NCBI RefSeq assembly: GCF_029227915.1
Contig: NC_079887.1
Span: 19,215,650 to 19,279,649, forward strand
Length of the DNA: 64,000 nucleotides
Direction of reading: 5' to 3'
Source of the DNA: Hydractinia symbiolongicarpus
Lineage: Eukaryota > Cnidaria > Hydrozoa > Anthoathecata > Hydractiniidae
Position numbers and translations under genes: made by a program. The notes below the pieces were generated by a model. It saw only the letters and a list, made by a program, of their open reading frames with translations, searched no databases and had not been told where the DNA came from. Below, one piece after another: positions 48,590-61,881 of this stretch (the first letter of the stretch is position 1; the number at the start of each line of letters is the position of its first letter).

Positions 48590-50774
48590 AGACCAATATT
48601 AACCTGCGCAAGCACGTGGAACCACTTGATTTACGTGTAAGGCCTTTATTAGGCATCAAAATCCATATTACAGCGTTTGGAGTCCCGTGCGCTTATTTGA
48701 CGGTGTCTTCAAGCTGTGACGCAACAAAAAACCACTTGGGACGTCGTAGTCCATTGAGAGTGGAAGGATTAGACCAATGGTAACCTACTCAGGCACGTGG
48801 AACCACTTGATTTACGTGAAAGGACTTTATTAGGCGTCAAAAGGCCATATTACGGCCTTTAGAGGTATCTTAGCGTAGTTGACGGTGTTATAAAGCCATG
48901 GCGCAATGGAAAACGGCTTCGGACGTCGTAGTCTATTGGGAGTGGAAGGATTAGACCAATAATAACCTGCGCAAGCACGTGGAACCACTTCATTTACGTG
49001 TAAGGCCTTTATTAGGCACCAAAATGCCATATTACAGCGTTTGGAGGCCCGTGCGCGTATTTGACGGTGTCTTCAAGCTGTGACGCAACGAAAAACCACT
49101 TGGGACGTCGTAGTCCATTGAGAGTGAAGGGATTAGACCAATGGTAACCTGCGCAGGCACGTGGAACCACTTGATTTACGTGAAAGGCCTTTATTAGGCG
49201 TCAAAAGGCGATATTACGGCCTTTAGAAGTCTCTTTGCGTGGTTGACGGTGTTATAAAGCCATGGGGCAATGGAAAGACACTTCGGACGTCGTAGTCCAT
49301 TAAGAGTGGAAGGATTAGAGCAATGGTAACCTGCGCAGGCACGTGGAACAACGTGATATACGCGTAAGGCCTTTGTTAGAAGTCAAAAGGCCATATTACG
49401 GTCGTTCGAGGTTTGTTAGCGTAGTTTTCGGAGTTATTACGCCATGGCGCAATGGAAAACGACTTGCAACGTCTTAGGCCATTGACAACAGAAGGATTAG
49501 ACCAATGGTAACCTGCGTAGGCACGTGGAACCATGTGATTTACGTGTAAGGCCTTAATTAGGCGTCAAAATGCCACATTACCGTCTTTAGAGGCCGGTGC
49601 GCGTAGGTGACGGTGTTTTAAAGCCATGGCGCAACAGAAAATCACTTGGGACGTCGAAGTCCATTTAGAGTGGAAAGATTAGACCAATATTAACCTGCGC
49701 AAGCACGTGGAACTACGTGATTTACGTGTAAGGCTTTTATTAGGCATCAGAAGGCCATATTACAGCGTTTAGAGGACCGTGCGCGTAGTTAACGGTGTTT
49801 TAAAGCTGTGACGCAACGGAAAACCACTTGGGACGTCGTAGTCCATAGAGACTGGAAAGATTAGACCAATGGTAACCTGCGCAGGCACGTGGAACCACTT
49901 GATTTACGTGTAAGGCCTTTCATTAGGCGTCAAAAGGCCGTATTACGGCCTTTAGAGGGTTCTTAGCGTAGTTGACGGTGTTATAAAACCATGGCGCAAT
50001 GGAAAACGGCTTCGGACGTGGTAGTCCATTGAAAGTGGAAGGATTAGACCAATGGTAACCTACGCAGGCACGTGGAACCACGTGATTTACGTGTAAGGCC
50101 TTAATTATGCGTCAAAATGCCACATTACCGTCTTTAGAGGCCGGTGCGCGTAGGTAACGGTGTTTTAAAGCCATGGCGCAACAGAAAATCACTTGGGACG
50201 TCGAAGTCCATTTAGAGTGGAAAGATTAGACCAATATTAACCTGCGCAAGCACGTGGAACTACGTGATTTACGTGTAAGGCTTTTATTAGGCATCAGAAG
50301 GCCATATTACAGCGTTTAGAGGACCGTGCGCGTAGTTAACGGTGTTTTAAAGCTGTGACGCAACGGAAAACCACTTGGGACGTCGTAGTCCATAGAGACT
50401 GGAAAGATTAGACCAATGGTAACCTGCGCAGGCACGTGGAACCACTTGATTTACGTGTAAGGCCTTTCATTAGGCGTCAAAAGGCCGTATTACGGCCTTT
50501 AGAGGGTTCTTAGCGTAGTTGACGGTGTTATAAAACCATGGCGCAATGGAAAACGGCTTCGGACGTGGTAGTCCATTGAAAGTGGAAGGATTAGACCAAT
50601 GGTAACCTACGCAGGCACGTGGAACCACGTGATTTACGTGTAAGGCCTTAATTATGCGTCAAAATGCCACATTACCGTCTTTAGAGGCCGGTGCGCGTAG
50701 GTAACGGTGTTTTAAAGCCATGGCGCAACAGAAAATCACTTGGGACATCGAAGTCCATTTAGAGTGGAAAGATT
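48590..50774 (+). repeat. HOR copy E2, 12 monomers (2185 bp)
   Basis: Same order as E1, but the terminal 3-mer occurs twice: 49681-50227 and 50228-50774, each 547 bp. The two differ at 'gggacgtcgaag' (first) against 'gggacatcgaag' (second). This shows a 3-monomer slip nested in a 9-monomer HOR. It carries 'gttttcggagtt' (about 49426), shared with E3 and absent from E1. Confidence 0.9.
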
Positions 50775-52412
50775 AGACCAATATTAACCTGCGCAAGCAC
50801 GTGGAACCACTTGATTTACGTGTAAGGCCTTTATTAGGCATCAAAATCCATATTACAGCGTTTGGAGTCCCGTGCGCTTATTTGACGGTGTCTTCAAGCT
50901 GTGACGCAACAAAAAACCACTTGGGACGTCGTAGTCCATTGAGAGTGGAAGGATTAGACCAATGGTAACCTACTCAGGCACGTGGAACCACTTGATTTAC
51001 GTGAAAGGACTTTATTAGGCGTCAAAAGGCCATATTACGGCCTTTAGAGGTATCTTAGCGTAGTTGACGGTGTTATAAAGCCATGGCGCAATGGAAAACG
51101 GCTTCGGACGTCGTAGTCTATTGGGAGTGGAAGGATTAGACCAATAATAACCTGCGCAAGCACGTGGAACCACTTCATTTACGTGTAAGGCCTTTATTAG
51201 GCACCAAAATGCCATATTACAGCGTTTGGAGGCCCGTGCGCGTATTTGACGGTGTCTTCAAGCTGTGACGCAACGAAAAACCACTTGGGACGTCGTAGTC
51301 CATTGAGAGTGAAGGGATTAGACCAATGGTAACCTGCGCAGGCACGTGGAACCACTTGATTTACGTGAAAGGCCTTTATTAGGCGTCAAAAGGCGATATT
51401 ACGGCCTTTAGAAGTCTCTTTGCGTGGTTGACGGTGTTATAAAGCCATGGGGCAATGGAAAGACACTTCGGACGTCGTAGTCCATTAAGAGTGGAAGGAT
51501 TAGAGCAATGGTAACCTGCGCAGGCACGTGGAACAACGTGATATACGCGTAAGGCCTTTGTTAGAAGTCAAAAGGCCATATTACGGTCGTTCGAGGTTTG
51601 TTAGCGTAGTTTTCGGAGTTATTACGCCATGGCGCAATGGAAAACGACTTGCAACGTCTTAGGCCATTGACAACAGAAGGATTAGACCAATGGTAACCTG
51701 CGTAGGCACGTGGAACCATGTGATTTACGTGTAAGGCCTTAATTAGGCGTCAAAATGCCACATTACCGTCTTTAGAGGCCGGTGCGCGTAGGTGACGGTG
51801 TTTTAAAGCCATGGCGCAACAGAAAATCACTTGGGACGTCGAAGTCCATTTAGAGTGGAAAGATTAGACCAATATTAACCTGCGCAAGCACGTGGAACTA
51901 CGTGATTTACGTGTAAGGCTTTTATTAGGCATCAGAAGGCCATATTACAGCGTTTAGAGGACCGTGCGCGTAGTTAACGGTGTTTTAAAGCTGTGACGCA
52001 ACGGAAAACCACTTGGGACGTCGTAGTCCATAGAGACTGGAAAGATTAGACCAATGGTAACCTGCGCAGGCACGTGGAACCACTTGATTTACGTGTAAGG
52101 CCTTTCATTAGGCGTCAAAAGGCCGTATTACGGCCTTTAGAGGGTTCTTAGCGTAGTTGACGGTGTTATAAAACCATGGCGCAATGGAAAACGGCTTCGG
52201 ACGTGGTAGTCCATTGAAAGTGGAAGGATTAGACCAATGGTAACCTACGCAGGCACGTGGAACCACGTGATTTACGTGTAAGGCCTTAATTATGCGTCAA
52301 AATGCCACATTACCGTCTTTAGAGGCCGGTGCGCGTAGGTAACGGTGTTTTAAAGCCATGGCGCAACAGAAAATCACTTGGGACATCGAAGTCCATTTAG
52401 AGTGGAAAGATT
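50775..52412 (+). repeat. HOR copy E3, 9 monomers (1638 bp)
   Basis: Returns to the 9-mer length with a single terminal 3-mer (51866-52412). It shares 'gttttcggagtt' and 'gaacaacgtgatatacgcg' with E2, so E2 and E3 are sister copies and E1 is the outlier. Confidence 0.9.
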
Positions 52413-55400
52413 AGACCAATATTAACCTGCGCAAGCACGTGGAACTACGTGATTTACGTGTAAGGCTTTTATTAGGCATCAGAAGGCCATATTACAGCGT
52501 TTAGAGGACCGTGCGCGTAGTTAACGGTGTTTTAAAGCTGTGACGCAACGGAAAACCACTTGGGACGTCGTAGTCCATAGAGACTGGAATGATTAGACCA
52601 ATGGTAACCTGCGCAGGCACGTGGAACCACTTGACTCACGTGAAAGGATTTTATTAGGCGTCAAAAGGCCATATTACGGCCTTTAGAAGTCTCTTAGCGT
52701 GGTTGACGGTGTTATAAAGCCATGGGGCAATGGAAAGACACTTCGGACGTCGTAGTCCATTAAAAGTGGAAGGATTAGAGCAATGGTAACCTGCGCAGGC
52801 ACATGAAGCAACGTGATTTACGTGTAAGGCCTTTGTTAGAAGGCAAAAGGCCATATTACGGTCGTTCGAGGCTTGTTAGCGTAGTTGACGGTGTTATTAC
52901 GCCATGGCGCAATGGAAAACGACTTGGAACGTCTTAGGCCATTGACAACAGAAGGATTAGACCAATGGTAACCTGCGCAGTCACGTGGAACCACGTGATT
53001 TACGTGTAAGGCCTTAATTAGGCGTCAAAATGCCACATTACCGTCTTTAGAGGACCGTGCGCGTACTTAACGATGTTTTAAAGCCATGGCGCAACAGAAA
53101 ATCACTTGGGACGTCGAAGTCCATTGAGAGTGAAAAGATTAGACCAATGGTAACCTGCGTAGGCACGTGGAATCACGTCATTTACGTGCAAGGCTTTTAT
53201 TAAGCATAAAAAGGCCATATTACAGTAGTTAGAGGCCTGTAAACGTAGTTGACGGTGTTAAAAGAGTATGCCGCAATGGAAAGCCACTTCGGACTTCGTA
53301 GTCCATTGAGAGTGGAAGGATTAGACCAATGGTAACCTACGCAGGCGCGTGGAGCCACTTGATTTACGTGTAAAGCCTTTATTAGGCATCAAAATGCCAT
53401 ATTACAGCGTTTAGAGGACCGTGCGCGTAGTTAACGGTGTTTTAAAGCCATGGCGCAACAGAAAATCACTTGGAACGTCGAAGTCCATTGAGAGTGAAAA
53501 GATTAGACCAATATTAACCTGCGCAAGCACGTGGAACTACGTGATTTACGTGTAAGGCTTTTATTGGGCATCAGAAGGCCATATTACAGCGTTTGGAGGT
53601 CCGTGCACGTAGTTGACAGTGTTTTCAAGCCGTGACGCAACGGAAAACCACTTGGGACGTCGTAGTTCATTGAGAGTGAAAGCATTAGACCAATGGTAAC
53701 CTGCGCAGGCACGTGGAACCACGTCATTTACGTGCAAGGCTTTCATTAAGCATCAAAAGGCCATATTACAGTAGTTAGAGGCCTGTACACGTGGTTGACG
53801 GTGTTAAAAGGGTATACCACAATGGAAAGCCACTTCAGACGACGTAGTCCATTGAGAGTGGAAGGATTAGACCAATGGTAACCTGCGCAGGCACGTAGAA
53901 CCACTTGATTTACGTGTAAGGCCTTTATTAGGCGTCAAAAGGCCATATTACCGTCTTTAGAGGCCGGTGCGCGTAGGTGACGGTGTTTTAAAGCCATGGC
54001 GCAACAGAAAATCACTTGGGACGTCGAAGTCCATTTAGAGTCGAAAGATTAGACCAATATTAACCTGCGGAAGCACGTGGAACTACGTGATTTACGTGTA
54101 AGGCTTTTATTAGGCATCAGAAGGCCATATTACAGCGTTTAGAGGACCGTGCGCGTAGTTAACGGTGTTTTAAAGCTGTGACGCAACGGAAAACCACTTG
54201 GGACGTCGTAGTCCATAGAGACTGGAAGGATTAGACCAATGGTAACCTACTCAGGCACGTGGAACCACTTGATTTACGTGAAAGGACTTTATTAGGCGTC
54301 AAAAGGCCATATTACGGCCTTTAGAGGTATCTTAGCGTGGTTGATGGAGTTATAAATCCATGGGGCAATGGAAAACGGCTTCGGACGTCGTAGTCCATTG
54401 AAAGTGGAAGGATTAGACCAATGGTAACCTACGCAGGCGCGTGGAGGCACTTGATTTACGTGTAAGGCCTTTATTAGGCATCATAATGCCATATTACGGT
54501 CGTTCGAGGTTTGTTAGCGTAGTTGACGGAGTTATTACGCCATGGCGCAATGGAAAACGACTTGCAACGTCTTAGGCCATTGACAACAGAAGGATTAGAC
54601 CAATGGTAACCTGCGTAGGCACGTGGAACCATGTGATTTACGTGTAAGGCCTTAATTAGGCGTCAAAATGCCACATTACCGTCTTTAGAGGCCGGTGCGC
54701 GTAGGTGACGGTGTTTTAAAGCCATGGCGCAACAGAAAATCACTTGGGACGTCGAAGTCCATTTAGAGTGGAAAGATTAGACCAATATTAACCTGCGCAA
54801 GCACGTGGAACTACGTGATTTACGTGTAAGGCTTTTATTAGGCATCAGAAGGCCATATTACAGCGTTTAGAGGACCGTGCGCGTAGTTAACGGTGTTTTA
54901 AAGCTGTGACGCAACGGAAAACCACTTGGGACGTCGTAGTCCATAGAGACTGGAAAGATTAGACCAATGGTAACCTGCGCAGGCACGTGGAACCACTTGA
55001 TTTACGTGTAAGGCCTTTCATTAGGCGTCAAAAGGCCGTATTACGGCCTTTAGAGGGTTCTTAGCGTAGTTGACGGTGTTATAAAACCATGGCGCAATTG
55101 AAAACGGCTTCGGACGTCGTAGTCCATTGAAAGTGGAAGGATTAGACCAATGGTAACCTACGCAGGCACGTGGAACCACGTGATTTACGTGTAAGGCCTT
55201 AATTATGCGTCAAAATGCCACATTACCGTCTTTAGAGGCCGGTGCGCGTAGGTAACGGTGTTTTAAAGCCATGGCGCAACAGAAAATCACTTGGGACATC
55301 GAAGTCCATTTAGAGTGGAAAGATTAGACCAATATTAACCTGCGCAAGCACGTGGAACTACGTGATTTACGTGTAAGGCTTTTATTAGGCATCAGAAGGC

Positions 55401-56782
55401 CATATTACAGCGTTTAGAGGACCGTGCGCGTAGTTAACGGTGTTTTAAAGCTGTGACGCAACGGAAAACCACTTGGGACGTCGTAGTCCATAGAGACTGG
55501 AATGATTAGACCAATGGTAACCTGCGCAGGCACGTGGAACCACTTGACTCACGTGAAAGGATTTTATTAGGCGTCAAAAGGCCATATTACGGCCTTTAGA
55601 AGTCTCTTAGCGTGGTTGACGGTGTTATAAAGCCATGGGGCAATGGAAAGACACTTCGGACGTCGTAGTCCATTAAGAGTGGAAGCATTAGACCAATGGT
55701 AACCTGCGCAGGCACGTGGAACCACGTCATTTACGTGCAAGGCTTTCATTAAGCATCAAAAGGCCATATTACAGTAGTTAGAGGCCTGTACACGTGGTTG
55801 ACGGTGTTAAAAGGGTATACCACAATGGAAAGCCACTTCAGACGACGTAGTCCATTGAGAGTGGAAGGATTAGACCAATGGTAACCTACGCAGGCGCGTG
55901 GAGCCACTTGATTTACGTGTAAAGCCTTTATTAGGCATCAAAATGCCATATTACAGCGTTTAGAGGACCGTGCGCGTAGTTAACGGTGTTTTAAAGCCGT
56001 GACTCAACGGAAAACCACTTGGGACGTCGTAGTCCATTGAGACTGGAAGGATTAGACCAATGGTAACCTGCGCAGGCACGTAGAACCACTTGATTTACGT
56101 GTAAGGCCTTTATTAGGCGTCAAAAGGCCATATTACCGTCTTTAGAGGCCGGTGCGCGTAGGTGACGGTGTTTTAAAGCCATGGCGCAACAGAAAATCAC
56201 TTGGGACGTCGAAGTCCATTTAGAGTCGAAAGATTAGACCAATATTAACCTGCGGAAGCACGTGGAACTACGTGATTTACGTGTAAGGCTTTTATTAGGC
56301 ATCAGAAGGCCATATTACAGCGTTTAGAGGACCGTGCGCGTAGTTAACGGTGTTTTAAAGCCGTGACGCAACGGAAAACCACTTGGGACGTCGTAGTCCA
56401 TTGAGACTGGAAAGATTAGACCAATGGTAACCTGCGCAGGCACGTGGAATCACTTGATTTACGTGTAAGGCCTTTCATTAGGCGTCAAAAGGCCGTATTA
56501 CGGCCTTTAGAGGGTTCTTAGCGTAGTTGACGGTGTTATGAAGCCATGGCGCAATGGAAAACGGCTTCGGACGTGGTAGTCCATTGAAAGTGGAAGGATT
56601 AGACCAATGGTAACCTACGCAGGCACGTGGAACCACGTGATTTACGTGTAAGGCCTTAATTATGCGTCAAAATGCCACATTACCGTCTTTAGAGGCCGGT
56701 GCGCGTAGGTAACGGTGTTTTAAAGCCATGGCGCAACAGAAAATCACCTGGGACATCGAAGTCCATTTAGAGTGGAAAGATT
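52413..56782 (+). repeat. Return of A-type monomers, with a broken E remnant
   Basis: 52413-53140 repeats the first four monomers of A. The type order seen in E, ending in its 547-bp 3-mer, reappears at 54233-55325. A segment with the private words 'ggctttcattaagc', 'cacttcagacgacg', 'gcacgtagaacc' and 'cctgcggaagcacg' occurs at 53687-54230 and again at 55690-56415. In the second copy one 'gcgcgtggagcc' monomer is present that the first lacks, so the offset changes from 2003 to 2185 bp. No unique sequence is present. Confidence 0.8.
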
Positions 56783-57415
56783 AGACCAATATTAACCTGC
56801 GCAAGCACGTGGAACTACGTGATTTACGTGTAAGGCTTTTATTAGGCATCAGAAGGCCATATTACAGCGTTTAGAGGACCGTGCGCGTAGTTAACGGTGT
56901 TTTAAAGCTGTGACGCAACGGAAAACAACTTGGGACGTCGTAGTCCATAGAGACTGGAATGATTAGACCAATGGTAACCTGCGCAGGCACGTGGAACCAC
57001 TTGACTTACGTGAAAGGATTTTATTAGGCGTCAAAAGGCCATATTACGGCCTTTAGAAGTCTCTTAGCGTGGTTGACGGTGTTATAAAGCCATGGGGCAA
57101 TGGAAAGACACTTCGGACGTCGTAGTCCATTAAGAGTGGAAGGATTAGAGCAATGGTAACCTGTGGAGGCACATGAAGCAAAGTGATTTACGTGTAAGGC
57201 CTTTGTTAGAAGGCAAAAGGCCATATTACGGTCGTTCGAGGCTTGTTAGCGTAGTTGACGGTGTTATTACGCCATGGCGCAATGGAAAACGACTTGGAAT
57301 GTCTTAGGCCATTGACAACAGAAGGATTAGACCAATGGTAACCTGCGCAGTCACGTGGAACCACGTGATTTACTTGTAAGGCCTTAATTAGGCGTCAAAA
57401 TGCCGCATTACCGTC
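56783..57415 (+). repeat. A-type lead-in to the 1457-bp duplication
   Basis: Three and a half monomers in A order (atattaacc; gacttacgtg; agagcaatgg with 'catgaagcaaagtg'; then the 'ttacttgtaagg' monomer). The same run recurs from 60243 and 61882. Confidence 0.82.
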
Positions 57416-58872
57416 TTTAGAGGACCGTGCGCGTACTTAACGGTGTTTTAAAGCCATGGCGCAACAGAAAATCACTTGGCACGTCGAAGTCCATTGAGAG
57501 TGAAAAGATTAGACCAATGGTAACCTGCACAGGCACGTGGAATCACGTCATTTACGTGCAAGGCTTTTATTAAGCATAAAAAGGCCATATTACAGTAGTT
57601 AGAGGCCTGTAAACGTAGTTGACGGTGTTAAAAGGGTATGCCGCAATGGAAAGCCACTTCGGACGTCGTAGTCCATTGAGAGTGGAAGGATTAGACCAAT
57701 GGTAACCTACGCAGGCGCATGGAGCCACTTGATTTACGTGTAAAGCCTTTATTAAGCATCAAAATGCCATATTACAGCGTTTAGAGGACCGTGCGCGTAG
57801 TTAACGGTGTTTTAAAGCCATGGCGCAACAGAAAATCACTAGGAACGTCGCAGTCCATTGAGAGTGAAAAGATTAGACCAATATTAACCTGCGCAAGCAC
57901 GTGGAACTACGTGATTTACGTGTAAGGCTTTTATTGGGCATCAGAAGGCCATATTACAGCGTTTGGAGGTCCGTCCATGTAGTTGACAGTGTTTTCAAGC
58001 CGTGACGCAACGGAAAACCACTTGGGACGTCGTAGTTCATTGAGAGTGGAAGCATTAGATCAATGGTAACCTGCGCAGGCACGTGGAACCACGTCATTTA
58101 CGTGCAAGGCTTTTATTAAGCATCAAAAGGCCATATTACAGTAGTTAGAGGCCTGTACACGTGGTTGACGGTGTTAAAAGGGTATACCACAATGGAAAGC
58201 CACTTCGGACGTAGTAGTCCATTGAGAGTGGAAGGATTAGACCAATGGTAACCTACGCAGGCGCGTGGAGCCACTTGATTTACGTGTAAATCCTCTATTA
58301 GGCATCAAAATGCCATATTACAGAGTTTAGAGGACCGTGCGCGTATTTAACGGTGTTTTAAAGCCGTGACGCAACGGAAAACCACTTGGGACGTCGTAGT
58401 CCATTGAGACTGGAAAGATTAGACCAATGGTAACCTGCGCAGGCACGTGGAACCACTTGATTTACGTGTAAGGCCTTTCATTAGGCGTCAAAAGGCCGTA
58501 TTACGGCCTTTAGAGGGTTCTTAGCGTAGTTGACGGTGTTATAAAGCCACGGCGCAATGGAAAACGGCTTCGGACGTGGTAGTCCATTGAAAGTGGAAGG
58601 ATTAGACCAATGGTAACCTACGCAGGCACGTGGAACCACGTGATTTACGTGTAAGGCCTTAATTATGCGTCAAAATGCCACATTACCGTCTTTAGAGGCC
58701 GGTGCGCGTAGGTAACGGTGTTTTAAAGCCATGGCGCAACAGAAAATCACCTGGGACATCGAAGTCCATTTAGAGTGGAAAGATTAGACCAATATTAACC
58801 TGCGCAAGCACGTGGAACTACGTGATTTACGTGTAAGGCTTTTATTAGGCATCAGAAGGCCATATTACAGCG
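57416..58872 (+). repeat. 1457-bp tandem duplication, copy 1
   Basis: Eight monomers plus one base. It shares with copy 2 the rare words 'gcacaggcacgtggaatc', 'cactaggaacgtcgcag', 'gtccgtccatgtag', 'attagatcaatgg', 'aaatcctctatt' and 'agccacggcgc'. I saw no difference between copies in the stretches compared. The breakpoints lie in a word, starting 'tttagaggaccgtgcgcgta', present at both ends. Confidence 0.92.
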
Positions 58873-60329
58873 TTTAGAGGACCGTGCGCGTACTTAACGG
58901 TGTTTTAAAGCCATGGCGCAACAGAAAATCACTTGGCACGTCGAAGTCCATTGAGAGTGAAAAGATTAGACCAATGGTAACCTGCACAGGCACGTGGAAT
59001 CACGTCATTTACGTGCAAGGCTTTTATTAAGCATAAAAAGGCCATATTACAGTAGTTAGAGGCCTGTAAACGTAGTTGACGGTGTTAAAAGGGTATGCCG
59101 CAATGGAAAGCCACTTCGGACGTCGTAGTCCATTGAGAGTGGAAGGATTAGACCAATGGTAACCTACGCAGGCGCATGGAGCCACTTGATTTACGTGTAA
59201 AGCCTTTATTAAGCATCAAAATGCCATATTACAGCGTTTAGAGGACCGTGCGCGTAGTTAACGGTGTTTTAAAGCCATGGCGCAACAGAAAATCACTAGG
59301 AACGTCGCAGTCCATTGAGAGTGAAAAGATTAGACCAATATTAACCTGCGCAAGCACGTGGAACTACGTGATTTACGTGTAAGGCTTTTATTGGGCATCA
59401 GAAGGCCATATTACAGCGTTTGGAGGTCCGTCCATGTAGTTGACAGTGTTTTCAAGCCGTGACGCAACGGAAAACCACTTGGGACGTCGTAGTTCATTGA
59501 GAGTGGAAGCATTAGATCAATGGTAACCTGCGCAGGCACGTGGAACCACGTCATTTACGTGCAAGGCTTTTATTAAGCATCAAAAGGCCATATTACAGTA
59601 GTTAGAGGCCTGTACACGTGGTTGACGGTGTTAAAAGGGTATACCACAATGGAAAGCCACTTCGGACGTAGTAGTCCATTGAGAGTGGAAGGATTAGACC
59701 AATGGTAACCTACGCAGGCGCGTGGAGCCACTTGATTTACGTGTAAATCCTCTATTAGGCATCAAAATGCCATATTACAGAGTTTAGAGGACCGTGCGCG
59801 TATTTAACGGTGTTTTAAAGCCGTGACGCAACGGAAAACCACTTGGGACGTCGTAGTCCATTGAGACTGGAAAGATTAGACCAATGGTAACCTGCGCAGG
59901 CACGTGGAACCACTTGATTTACGTGTAAGGCCTTTCATTAGGCGTCAAAAGGCCGTATTACGGCCTTTAGAGGGTTCTTAGCGTAGTTGACGGTGTTATA
60001 AAGCCACGGCGCAATGGAAAACGGCTTCGGACGTGGTAGTCCATTGAAAGTGGAAGGATTAGACCAATGGTAACCTACGCAGGCACGTGGAACCACGTGA
60101 TTTACGTGTAAGGCCTTAATTATGCGTCAAAATGCCACATTACCGTCTTTAGAGGCCGGTGCGCGTAGGTAACGGTGTTTTAAAGCCATGGCGCAACAGA
60201 AAATCACCTGGGACATCGAAGTCCATTTAGAGTGGAAAGATTAGACCAATATTAACCTGCGCAAGCACGTGGAACTACGTGATTTACGTGTAAGGCTTTT
60301 ATTAGGCATCAGAAGGCCATATTACAGCG
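58873..60329 (+). repeat. 1457-bp tandem duplication, copy 2
   Basis: Base-for-base repeat of copy 1 as far as I checked. At 60330 the same word 'tttagaggaccgtgcgcgta' leads back into the A-type 'gttaacgg', whereas the internal joint continues 'cttaacgg'. This is the pattern expected from one unequal crossover in a short shared word. Confidence 0.92.
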
Positions 60330-61881
60330 TTTAGAGGACCGTGCGCGTAGTTAACGGTGTTTTAAAGCTGTGACGCAACGGAAAACAACTTGGGACGTCG
60401 TAGTCCATAGAGACTGGAATGATTAGACCAATGGTAACCTGCGCAGGCACGTGGAACCACTTGACTTACGTGAAAGGATTTTATTAGGCGTCAAAAGGCC
60501 ATATTACGGCCTTTAGAAGTCTCTTAGCGTGGTTGACGGTGTTATAAAGCCATGGGGCAATGGAAAGACACTTCGGACGTCGTAGTCCATTAAGAGTGGA
60601 AGGATTAGAGCAATGGTAACCTGTGCAGGCACATGAAGCAAAGTGATTTACGTGTAAGGCCTTTGTTAGAAGGCAAAAGGCCATATTACGGTCGTTCGAG
60701 GCTTGTTAGCGTAGTTGACGGTGTTATTACGCCATGGCGCAATAGAAAACGACTTGGAATGTCTTAGGCCATTGACAACAGAAGGATTAGACCAATGGTA
60801 ACCTGCGCAGTCACGTGGAACCACGTGATTTACTTGTAAGGCCTTAATTAGGCGTCAAAATGCCGCATTACCGTCTTTAGAGGACCGTGCGCGTACTTAA
60901 CGGTGTTTTAAAGCCATGGCGCAACAGAAAATCACTTGGCACGTCGAAGTCCATTGAGAGTGAAAAGATTAGACCAATGGTAACCTGCGCAGGCACGTGG
61001 AATCACGTCATTTACGTGCAAGGCCTTAATTATGCGTCAAAATGCCACATTACCGTCTTTAGAGGCCGGTGCGCGTAGGTAACGGTGTTTTAAAGCCATG
61101 GCGCAACAGAAAATCACCTGGGACATCGAAGTCCATTTAGAGTGGAAAGATTAGACCAATATTAACCTGCGCAGGCACGTGGAACTACGTCATTTACGTG
61201 CAAGGCTTTTATTAAGCATCAAAAGGCCATATTACAGTAGTTAGAGGCCTGTACACGTGGTTGACGGTGTTAAAAGGGTATACCACAATGGAAAGCCACT
61301 TCGGACGTAGTAGTCCATTGAGAGTGGAAGGATTAGACCAATGGTAACCTACGCAGGCGCGTGGAGCCACTTGATTTACGTGTAAAGCCTCTATTAGGCA
61401 TCAAAATGCCATATTACAGAGTTTAGAGGACCGTGCGCGTATTTAACGGTGTTTTAAAGCCGTGACGCAACGGAAAACCACTTGGGACGTCGTAGTCCAT
61501 TGAGACTGGAAAGATTAGACCAATGGTAACCTGCGCAGGCACGTGGAACCACTTGATTTACGTGTAAGGCCTTTCATTAGGCGTCAAAAGGCCGTATTAC
61601 GGCCTTTAGAGGGTTCTTAGCGTAGTTGACGGTGTTATAAAGCCACGGCGCAATGGAAAACGGCTTCGGACGTGGTAGTCCATTGAAAGTGGAAGGATTA
61701 GACCAATGGTAACCTACGCAGGCACGTGGAACCACGTGATTTACGTGTAAGGCCTTAATTATGCGTCAAAATGCCACATTACCGTCTTTAGAGGCCGGTG
61801 CGCGTAGGTAACGGTGTTTTAAAGCCATGGCGCAACAGAAAATCACCTGGGACATCGAAGTCCATTTAGAGTGGAAAGATT
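60243..61881 (+). repeat. 9-monomer unit, 1639 bp (F1)
   Basis: Starts with the A-type 'atattaacc' monomer and is followed after 1639 bp by a second start at 61882. 60243-61020 matches 61882-62659. After that F1 passes from 'cacgtcatttacgtgcaagg' directly into 'ccttaattatgcg' (about 61023), a junction not seen elsewhere, and rejoins a 'cacgtcatttacgtgcaagg' monomer at about 61185. Confidence 0.82.
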
